This document shows positions 15,095 through 20,877 of a stretch of DNA of 20,877 nt, piece by piece. A program made the translations under genes and the position numbers. The notes beneath the pieces were generated by a model. It made no database searches. It had not been told where the DNA came from and was given only the letters and a program-made list of their open reading frames with translations. Numbering within the stretch: position 1 is the first letter of the stretch; each line of letters opens with the position of its first letter. The stretch is from an uncultured Ignavibacteria bacterium (GTDB lineage Bacteria > Bacteroidota > Ignavibacteria > Tepidaquicellales > Tepidaquicellaceae): NCBI GenBank assembly GCA_937924675.1, contig CALEVL010000210.1, forward strand, positions 1 through 20,877. Reading direction: 5' to 3'.

Positions 15095-16331
15095 ATGACC
15101 TGCCCGTGGAATACAAGACTCCTTTGTATCCAAGTTCATTCTTGAATATGTTTGGCCTCACAAATTCATCTACAGAAAAATAAGTCAGATACTTTCTGAC
15201 CCTCCAGGAGAAAACAAGATTTCTTGTGTTTGCAAATTCCGGACGCGACAAAAGCGAGAGATTTCCTGCAGTTTGATTTGTCACTACAAAATACTTCATG
15301 TCCGGATTTGTACTCTTAAATTCCAGGACATAAATCCCTGCTCCTGAACCGACCGTGTACCGAAACTCTGTTCTGCCGTCAACTCCAATATATCCGTCAG
15401 ACGGAACTACAAGCTCCGGAAGAAATTCGTCTGTGACTTTAAAATTCTGACCGGGAGATGAGTAATAGTAAGATTGAAATTTGCTTCCGGACCGGTTCTC
15501 TGCAAAGCCGGTGATCTTAAGCCTTGAAGACAATGGTGTTTTCTTGGGAAGCTCGGCAACTGTCAATTGTTTCTTACCATCGGCTTCATAGATTGTCAGC
15601 TGAGAATTCTTTGAGTAATCCGGGAAGTCGAGAGAAACTTCGATCTTGCTTTGATAATAATCACGCAGGCTGCTGTAAATTTTTGATGAGGCATTTGATG
15701 ATTTTGATTCAGGCTTTGCAGGAAGCACAACTTCGTTTGAACTTGTTCCCCTGCTGACCGAAACGGATTTTTTTCTGAACAACTCATATCCGGACGGATT
15801 TTTTCTCATCATTACAATATCTCCGCGGATATTTGTCTGCGATGCCGGAAAGTCGACAGTAAGAAAAACATGATCCTTATTTCTGCCCGCAGTTTTTGTT
15901 TCGCAGTGAATCATCTCACGGCTAATAAAGCTGACAAATGCCTCTGATGTGTCTGCCAGCGGAGGAAACATTACTTTGATTGCCGAGCTGTTATAGTTGC
16001 GTTTATCCGGCTGACCGAACAAAACAAGATCGGGATCAGTCACAGATAGATCATAATATATGACTGCCGTGGATGTATTTCTTTCAGCTATCAACACATC
16101 ATATGGAAATCCGACATTCATACTTGTGAACCTGCCCATAACATCTGTCTTGAGTTCAACGCCATTGATGATAACCTTTGCATAAGGTACAGGAAAATTT
16201 CTTTCATCAATTACTCTGCCCGAGACAAAGGCAAGTGTCTGTTCAGGAGATACAAAATCCTCAGAAAGCTCCGATCCAAAAAAACGAATAAGTGAATTGA
16301 ATAAAATGACGAATGAAATGAATAAGTACAT
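15075..16331 (-). CDS. Secreted protein with a carboxypeptidase-regulatory-like domain
   Basis: 418 residues from ATG at 16331. A hydrophobic leader spans 1-19. Residues ~36-85 match the CarboxypepD-regulatory-like Ig fold: VSGRVIDERNFPVPYAKVIINGVELKTD followed by MGRF. This fold is frequent in exported Bacteroidota proteins. The remaining ~330 residues are beta-rich with no family I recognise; the C-terminal part has aromatic-rich strands (FSWRVRKYLTYFSVDEF, near 385-400). There is no T9SS tail or lipobox, so it is probably periplasmic or outer-membrane-associated. The last 20 bp overlap era in antisense. It is divergent from the DUF1028 gene across a 177-bp A/T-rich region that must hold both promoters. 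Confidence 0.8.
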   Translation of the reverse strand: MYLFISFVILFNSLIRFFGSELSEDFVSPEQTLAFVSGRVIDERNFPVPYAKVIINGVELKTDVMGRFTSMNVGFPYDVLIAERNTSTAVIYYDLSVTDPDLVLFGQPDKRNYNSSAIKVMFPPLADTSEAFVSFISREMIHCETKTAGRNKDHVFLTVDFPASQTNIRGDIVMMRKNPSGYELFRKKSVSVSRGTSSNEVVLPAKPESKSSNASSKIYSSLRDYYQSKIEVSLDFPDYSKNSQLTIYEADGKKQLTVAELPKKTPLSSRLKITGFAENRSGSKFQSYYYSSPGQNFKVTDEFLPELVVPSDGYIGVDGRTEFRYTVGSGAGIYVLEFKSTNPDMKYFVVTNQTAGNLSLLSRPEFANTRNLVFSWRVRKYLTYFSVDEFVRPNIFKNELGYKGVLYSTGRSFRTGYF

Positions 16332-16508
16332 TCAGGAGTTAAAGGTGATTTTTATTTTAGGCAAAATACCCTTAATTTGTTCTAAATAAAATAAGAAACA
16401 AGTAATTGCTTTTTGTGATTCGCTCACTTAACAAATGCATAATTTTACTACGGTAACTTAGTCATTACTTGCTCAAGACAAATTACAAAATCACTAAAAA
16501 ATATCTCA

Positions 16509-17516
16509 ATGAAAAAAATCTTTGTAATACTCGTTGCAACATTCCTGATTCAGGGATTCAGCAATATTTCTGCTCAGGATACATTTTCAATCTGTGCCGT
16601 TGATCCCGTTACCGGGGAAGTCGGCAGCGCCGGAGCATCTTGCGTGAACGACTGTACAATCCTTACTGACGTTCATCCGGGATGGGGTGTAGTTCATACA
16701 CAAGCATCATGGCTTTCGGCAAATCAGAATTATGCAAGACAGCTTATGGACAGGAGACTGCCTCCGCAGGAGATCATTGATTCAGTAACTGCACGCGACG
16801 CACAGGGCAATCCGACTGTAAGACAATATGGAATTGTAGATCTTCTCGGTGGTGGAAGAACAGCAGGTTATACCGGAGTGAATTGTCTCAACTACAAGAA
16901 TCACATACTTGGTCCTACCTACGCTATACAAGGTAATATTCTCAGCGGACAGCCGATTCTTGATTCTATGCAGGCAAGATTTCTCAGACAACCGGGAAGT
17001 CTTTCGGATAAGTTGATGGCAGCATTGCAGGGAGCAAATGTTGTTGGTGCAGATACAAGATGCGCGAGCTGGATGACATCGTCAAAGTCTGCTTTTATAA
17101 GAGTTGCAAAACCCGGTGATACACTTGGAGTATTGCATCTGAATCTGAAAGTGCTTAACACGCCATTCGGTCGGGAGCCGATCGATTCTTTGCAATCATT
17201 GTATAACCTTTGGATCACAACAAGTGTGAAGAATATTAGTTCTGTTATTCCATCTTCGCTGAAACTCATTGCTAATTATCCAAATCCTTTCAATCCTACT
17301 ACTTCAATAAAATATGATCTGCCTTCAAAAGGTATTGTAACTGTTAAAGTTTATGATGTTCTGGGAAATGAAGTTGAAATACTGGTGAAAGAATTTCAAA
17401 ACTCAGGCACATACGAAGTGACCTGGAACGCACAAGGCAGACCAAGCGGAATTTATCTGTGCGTTATTGAATCGAACGGAAGGAAGGATTCGATGAAGAT
17501 GATGATCGTCAAGTAG
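16509..17516 (+). CDS. DUF1028 protein with a T9SS sorting domain
   Basis: 335 residues. A signal peptide ends near SAQ (21-23). Residues ~24-235 are DUF1028: FSICAVDPVTGEVGSAGASC, GWGVVHTQA (58-66), RQYGIVDLLGG (105-115), AGYTG (119-123), YAIQGNIL (138-145) and a C-terminal segment with GADTRCAS (180-187). The family is a predicted Ntn-hydrolase-like fold without a settled reaction. A type A T9SS tail follows at ~250-335, with NYPNPFNPTTSIKY at 256-269 and a MKMMIVK end. The mature protein is therefore expected outside the outer membrane. It has its own leader in the divergent gap and a hairpin with a T-run downstream. Confidence 0.9.
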   Translation: MKKIFVILVATFLIQGFSNISAQDTFSICAVDPVTGEVGSAGASCVNDCTILTDVHPGWGVVHTQASWLSANQNYARQLMDRRLPPQEIIDSVTARDAQGNPTVRQYGIVDLLGGGRTAGYTGVNCLNYKNHILGPTYAIQGNILSGQPILDSMQARFLRQPGSLSDKLMAALQGANVVGADTRCASWMTSSKSAFIRVAKPGDTLGVLHLNLKVLNTPFGREPIDSLQSLYNLWITTSVKNISSVIPSSLKLIANYPNPFNPTTSIKYDLPSKGIVTVKVYDVLGNEVEILVKEFQNSGTYEVTWNAQGRPSGIYLCVIESNGRKDSMKMMIVK

Positions 17517-17643
17517 CGGCAATTAAGATGTAGGAACTATCAATGAAAACTTTCATACATTTGCGGCTAATATATTTTTGCCACGAATAAAGAAAGCTAA
17601 AGCAGCTAATTAGCAAAACATAGAATCTCACCTGAGTAAGATA

Positions 17644-17656
17644 AGCCCGAAGGGCT
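17644..17656. repeat. REP-like palindrome AGCCC-GAA-GGGCT
   Basis: A 5-bp stem with a GAA loop. The sequence around it (CCCGAAGGGCTGACACGATTATAG) resembles the start of the larger unit at 17692 (CCCCGAAGTGGTGATATTAT), so the two may be diverged copies of one palindromic element. Confidence 0.5.
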
Positions 17657-17691
17657 GACACGATTATAGCATCGGATACAAGCAACATCTT

Positions 17692-17750
17692 AACCCCGAA
17701 GTGGTGATATTATTTTCTGCTTAATGCAATGCCATCCCTTCGGGGTTTTT
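17692..17750 (+). terminator. Long hairpin with T-run, probable terminator of the DUF1028 gene
   Basis: AACCCCGAAG (17692-17701) pairs perfectly with CTTCGGGGTT (17738-17747), and the run TTTTT ends at 17750. The loop is long (36 nt) and can pair further near its base. It lies 176 bp after the stop at 17516, so it may instead be a REP-like repeat that also terminates transcription. Confidence 0.55.
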
Positions 17751-17768
17751 GGTATGCTTCTTTTCTTT

Positions 17769-17828
17769 CAGAGTCACGACACGAAGTGCATCGTGTTCAG
17801 CTGCAAACAAGAGCCTCGAATGACTCTG
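17769..17828. repeat. Nested inverted repeat with 8-bp outer stem
   Basis: The outer arms CAGAGTCA (17769-17776) and TGACTCTG (17821-17828) are perfect complements. An inner hairpin, ACACGA (17779-17784) and TCGTGT (17791-17796), lies in between. The function is unknown. Confidence 0.5.
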
Positions 17829-17960
17829 CGGGGAGTATGCATTAAAGGCAGAGTCTTCCTCACGCAAAGTGTTATACAATTTTATTGTGTAATCACCGGG
17901 TGACTATGATAAGACGAGAAACTGCAAAATTGGTTGAGTGATCTAAATTATACATTTCGC

Positions 17961-17988
17961 CGGAGTCCCTAAAAGCAAGGAGACTCCG
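17961..17988. repeat. Inverted repeat with CGGAGTC stem
   Basis: CGGAGTC (17961-17967) pairs with GACTCCG (17982-17988) across a 14-nt spacer, and it can extend outward with one bulge. There is no T-run. Confidence 0.5.
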
Positions 17989-18023
17989 ACGGTGGCGTGA
18001 AAAATCCTGCTAATCTTTTGTCT

Positions 18024-18059
18024 TCGAAGAGTCACCGGTGCTTTTCCGGGACTCTTCGA
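18024..18059 (-). terminator. Hairpin just after the beta-helix/dockerin gene, probable terminator or 3' stabiliser
   Basis: TCGAAGAGTC (18024-18033) and GACTCTTCGA (18050-18059) pair over 10 bp, with an inner CCGG/CCGG stem. It lies 8 bp past the minus-strand stop codon. There is no T-run on the exit side, so it could protect the mRNA 3' end instead of acting as a classic terminator. Confidence 0.6.
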
Positions 18060-18067
18060 GAAAGATT

Positions 18068-20877
18068 TCACGGTCTGATCACACTAACAAAGTTTGCCGC
18101 ATTGTTATCCGCCATGGCAAAGTCGGTGCCGTCCACAAAGCCATCGCCGGTGAGATCCGTCGACACATATCCGCTGACAAAATTAGCCGCGTCATTATCA
18201 ATCGTACTTACATCAGTTGCATCAACGGTTCCGTCCTGATTCACATCGCCGCTGTAAATGGCAAAGCGAACGGGCGATGAATCTACCTGTATCATGTTGC
18301 TGCCAAATGCCTGCGATGCCGATGAAGTGAAATCATAATTAGTATTGCCTGTCATTGAAACCGTTGCTGCACTCCAGGTTTCAATGCTGTTTCTGTGCTT
18401 CAGTTTTATGTAGTAGTTGCCGTTCAGAACATTTGCAAATGTGAATGAGCTGATATGCGTTACCGAATCAATTACGGCAATTGCTGAGTCAACAACATTG
18501 AACGGCGAAACATTTGAATGAAGATATGCCTTTATCGTATCAGAAATGTCTTGCGCGTTTGAAGATGCATTATAAAGTCCTTCAGGAATAGCGGTAATGT
18601 TAACCGAAATGTTCGGAGGAAGCACGTTTGGACCGGGTTCTATCCAGTTGGATGTTTGTCCGTTCAAAGCAAAGTTCTGAAGTGTACCTGCAAAGTTGTT
18701 TGATGTTGCATCAATGAGCGATGTGATGCCGGAATTGCTTCTGCCTGCAACTCCCTGGTTAAAGTGATAGCTTGCAAGAAGTCCTGTCGCTGAATTTATT
18801 TCGTAATTCATATTGGCGGCAATCTCTGACTGCTCTAGCGCCCTCGTCCAAATCCTTACTTCATCAAGACTTCCGTTCGTAAATTCAGAGTTGCCCACGA
18901 AGTACCTTCCCAGCCCGCCACCTGATGTCAGCGGAGGAAGATTTACATCTGCAGCATTACGCTGGTCAACAGGCATTCCGTCAAGGTAACTTCTGAATCC
19001 GTTAACGGTGTTTCTCTTCCAGGTTACGGCAATGTGGTGCCAGTTGCCGTCAGTAGCCGCACTGCCAACCAGCACGCCTCCTGCTGTACCTCCGTCTGTT
19101 GACATGATATGCTTCTGCGATGCAGGGTTACTTCCCCAGCCGGCGACAATATAGTTGAACCCTGTGGGCTGAAAGCGTACAGCGGATTGCAGGGTTGTGC
19201 CCTTAAACCAATACTCGATAGTAAATTCCATAACCGAAGGAGATGTGAATGCCTGCGTCAGAGAGTTGGGAAGAGTTACATGGTCGTTCACTCCGTCAAA
19301 GTTTAGTGCTTCCGCCAATTTGTAACCATTGAATTCATCTGCTCCTATATCGGGAGTCACCCAATTTCTTGCATCTGTGTCAAAGTCAGTAGTAATTCCT
19401 GCAACAGGTGTTCCCGCTGCATCAACGGGTGAAGCAATATTTGAATCAATGTGAAGATCCGAAGAACTTATGAACTTTGGATCGGAAGAAATACTATTCG
19501 TGTCTTTACCTGTTGTAATTCTCCATGACGAAATGTCTGCAATGTCCGTGCTGTTAAAATATCCAAGCACTCCTCCTGTTCCGTTTGCAAAGATATCATT
19601 GTAGTTGCATAAAAGTCCGGAAGGATTAGCAGATGCACCGGCAACCCTGATAGCATAGTGCTTGCCTGAAGAGCCGGTGTTTGATCGTGAATTCTGAAAT
19701 ATGTTGTTTGTAAATCTTCTTGAACCGGTTGCTTCGCTGTAAAGCGCAAAAGTGTTTGAAGTTCCGTCTCCAGCGCTTCCAGAAATGTAAATGCTGTTGC
19801 TGATGTAGTTTGATACAGAACTTGGCCAGTCATGTATGCCATAGATTTGACATCCGTGCGTGATGCTTGTTCCTGTGGAGTCTTTTCCAAGACTTACCAT
19901 ATTGTTTGTGAATATACCAATCGTTGAGAAGGAGCTGATTCCCCTGATAGCGGATAAGTTGTTAGCTACGCTCAGCGAGTGAATAAAATTTCCGGTTACA
20001 GTGCCGGTGCCTGCGTAAATGGTCAAACCCGAGACAATGCATTGTTGCGAAACATTGGAATTCGAAACGGAATGTATTTTATTATTGTCTGCCGTAAAAG
20101 TGCCGCCCGGTATACTGATGTAAATGCCTGCCGTGCCTTGGTTGAAAGAAGTTCCTGTAACGGCTGACTGAATATTCCTTATGGTATTTCCCGAGCATGT
20201 CAATGAAGCTGCGCTGACTGATGAAGCGGATATGCCGTAAGTTGTGCTTCCGCTGGTTGCATTATTCACAAGGGAGTTTGCAGTGCCGCCGCCGACTGTA
20301 TTGCCGTTACAGTTCCAAACCGGAGTTCCGGTTGTTACAAACAAAATTCCGCTGAAGTAACAGACAGGTCCGTTTGCAGTGATGCCGCCAATTGAATTGT
20401 TGTTGACTGACTTGTTACCATTACCAAATAATTTCATTGCATTCACCTGCTGTGTACCGAAGGAGTTTAACACGGTGTATGTGATTGAATTTGCAGTTTG
20501 GCTTCCGATAGTATTGCTGTCTGCCAGAATGTTTCCTTCCGTTACATTTATCAGTTGCGCGCTATTCCAGTTTCCGTTAAGCTGTATTCCTCCTATCGTA
20601 TTTCCCCTGATTATTGTTTGTCCTGAAGTTCCGACATTAAGATTCATTGCATACAGGTTTCCCTGTGAAGGCGAGTGCATTGTGTATGTGCCTGTACCTG
20701 CGGATGATCCAAAGCCGAGCGTGTTTCCCTTAACCGTAAAGCCGTCGCCTGCGGGACAGTTGATCTGTATCATGTAGTGATCCAAATTACTGCTTGAGTA
20801 AATACGCGACCCGGACTGATAGAACCTGTTGCCCGTAACTGTAGCTGCTGTATTTCCTTCTCCAATCATCAGTCCTG
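18068..20877 (-). CDS. Secreted beta-helix + LamG + Ig/dockerin protein (5' end outside window)
   Basis: At least 933 residues; the frame is open to the window edge and no signal peptide is seen, so the N-terminus is missing. Numbering is from the Met at 20869. Residues 1 to ~515 are Asn/Gly-rich repeats of the right-handed parallel beta-helix type (repeated GNTIGG, SNTIG, GNTVGG motifs), closing with DIGADEF, the usual end of such regions. Residues ~520-700 are LamG-like: ALNFDGVNDHVTLP, GNWHHIAVTW and LDEVRIWTRAL. The shared Ig/dockerin module fills ~757-933, with KHRNSIETWS at 824-833 and EF-hands DVNQDGTVDATD and DLTGDGFVDGTD, ending VIRP. There is no T9SS tail. A role in polysaccharide binding or cleavage is plausible from beta-helix plus LamG, but no catalytic residues are recognised. 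Confidence 0.87.
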   Translation of the reverse strand, partial: GLMIGEGNTAATVTGNRFYQSGSRIYSSSNLDHYMIQINCPAGDGFTVKGNTLGFGSSAGTGTYTMHSPSQGNLYAMNLNVGTSGQTIIRGNTIGGIQLNGNWNSAQLINVTEGNILADSNTIGSQTANSITYTVLNSFGTQQVNAMKLFGNGNKSVNNNSIGGITANGPVCYFSGILFVTTGTPVWNCNGNTVGGGTANSLVNNATSGSTTYGISASSVSAASLTCSGNTIRNIQSAVTGTSFNQGTAGIYISIPGGTFTADNNKIHSVSNSNVSQQCIVSGLTIYAGTGTVTGNFIHSLSVANNLSAIRGISSFSTIGIFTNNMVSLGKDSTGTSITHGCQIYGIHDWPSSVSNYISNSIYISGSAGDGTSNTFALYSEATGSRRFTNNIFQNSRSNTGSSGKHYAIRVAGASANPSGLLCNYNDIFANGTGGVLGYFNSTDIADISSWRITTGKDTNSISSDPKFISSSDLHIDSNIASPVDAAGTPVAGITTDFDTDARNWVTPDIGADEFNGYKLAEALNFDGVNDHVTLPNSLTQAFTSPSVMEFTIEYWFKGTTLQSAVRFQPTGFNYIVAGWGSNPASQKHIMSTDGGTAGGVLVGSAATDGNWHHIAVTWKRNTVNGFRSYLDGMPVDQRNAADVNLPPLTSGGGLGRYFVGNSEFTNGSLDEVRIWTRALEQSEIAANMNYEINSATGLLASYHFNQGVAGRSNSGITSLIDATSNNFAGTLQNFALNGQTSNWIEPGPNVLPPNISVNITAIPEGLYNASSNAQDISDTIKAYLHSNVSPFNVVDSAIAVIDSVTHISSFTFANVLNGNYYIKLKHRNSIETWSAATVSMTGNTNYDFTSSASQAFGSNMIQVDSSPVRFAIYSGDVNQDGTVDATDVSTIDNDAANFVSGYVSTDLTGDGFVDGTDFAMADNNAANFVSVIRP
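18071..18600 (-). other. Ig-like plus dockerin-like module, copy 3 (within the CDS at 18068)
   Basis: It matches copies 1 and 2 along the whole length: IPEGLYN, DTIKAYL, PFNVVDS, KHRNSIETWS, YDFT, then two EF-hand loops and a C-terminal IRP as in copy 1. The second loop has Thr at calcium position 3. Confidence 0.8.

Larger units (their letters stand above)
17517..18067. other. Non-coding stretch rich in inverted repeats
   Basis: 551 bp without a convincing gene, lying between two convergent genes. I see at least five inverted repeats: 17644-17656, 17692-17747, 17769-17828 (nested), 17961-17988 and 18024-18059. Three of them use a GAGTC/GACTC core. The dense palindromes suggest REP-like elements or remnants, plus the terminators of both flanking genes. 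Confidence 0.6.

Noticed and set aside
16370..16385. CTTAATTTG-like boxes (also near 7634) as Bacteroidota -7 promoter elements
   Set aside because: Spacing does not fit the TA-n2-TTTG consensus and no -33 box is seen at the right distance.
17769..17828. Possible tRNA-like cloverleaf with outer stem, inner hairpin and a TCGAAT segment
   Set aside because: Only 60 nt between the outer arms, no anticodon arm that can be drawn, and no matching T arm; treated as an inverted repeat.
18038..18280. Plus-strand frames antisense to the dockerin module
   Set aside because: They mirror the conserved, repetitive dockerin codons on the other strand; the minus-strand protein is clearly the real one.

Overview
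The window looks like a chromosomal segment from the Bacteroidota/Chlorobi (FCB) branch, most likely an Ignavibacteria-type organism. Three proteins (genes at 2934, 9616 and 16509) end in type A C-terminal sorting domains of the type IX secretion system (T9SS), with the NFPNPFNP/NYPNPFNP signature and a basic final strand. Leaders are A/T-rich, Shine-Dalgarno sequences are mostly weak, and there are many extracellular beta-rich proteins. The taxonomic call is inference, because no rRNA or ribosomal protein is present.

Layout. 1-2861: a large secreted protein (beta-propeller-like region, Ig-like region) ending in an Ig-like plus dockerin module. After a strong terminator comes 2934-3782, a small T9SS-sorted protein. 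3868-7317 is a minus-strand block: MFS transporter, TPR-like protein, YgjP-type metallopeptidase, and a RelE/ParE toxin with its antitoxin. Two diverged copies of a ~134-bp intergenic repeat sit on either side of the TPR-like gene. 7646-9610 encodes a LamG + Ig/dockerin + GH16-like protein, facing 9616-10788, a second T9SS-sorted protein, with 5 bp between the stops. 11127-15094 holds ordinary genes on the plus strand: aldehyde dehydrogenase, periplasmic TPR protein, OB-fold lipoprotein and the GTPase Era. 15075-16331 (minus) is a secreted protein with a carboxypeptidase-regulatory-like domain. 16509-17516 is a DUF1028 protein with a T9SS tail. 17517-18067 is a non-coding stretch packed with inverted repeats. 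18068-20877 (minus, 5' end outside the window) is a beta-helix + LamG + Ig/dockerin protein.

How the genes may work together. Three large surface-type proteins carry the same ~170-residue module: an Ig-like part containing the invariant decapeptide KHRNSIETWS, then two dockerin-like EF-hand repeats. None of the three has a T9SS tail. Beside two of them lies a gene for a T9SS-sorted protein, and these two neighbours share a related N-terminal beta-rich domain (F-x-YA-x-G-[QE]-Y, ANGG, LP-x-NLRPRN). A plausible but unproven reading is a cellulosome-like display system: dockerin-bearing enzymes and binding proteins docked onto T9SS-anchored cohesin-like receptors. This is the most interesting hypothesis in the window. 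The dockerin motif and T9SS tails are visible directly; the receptor role is inference.
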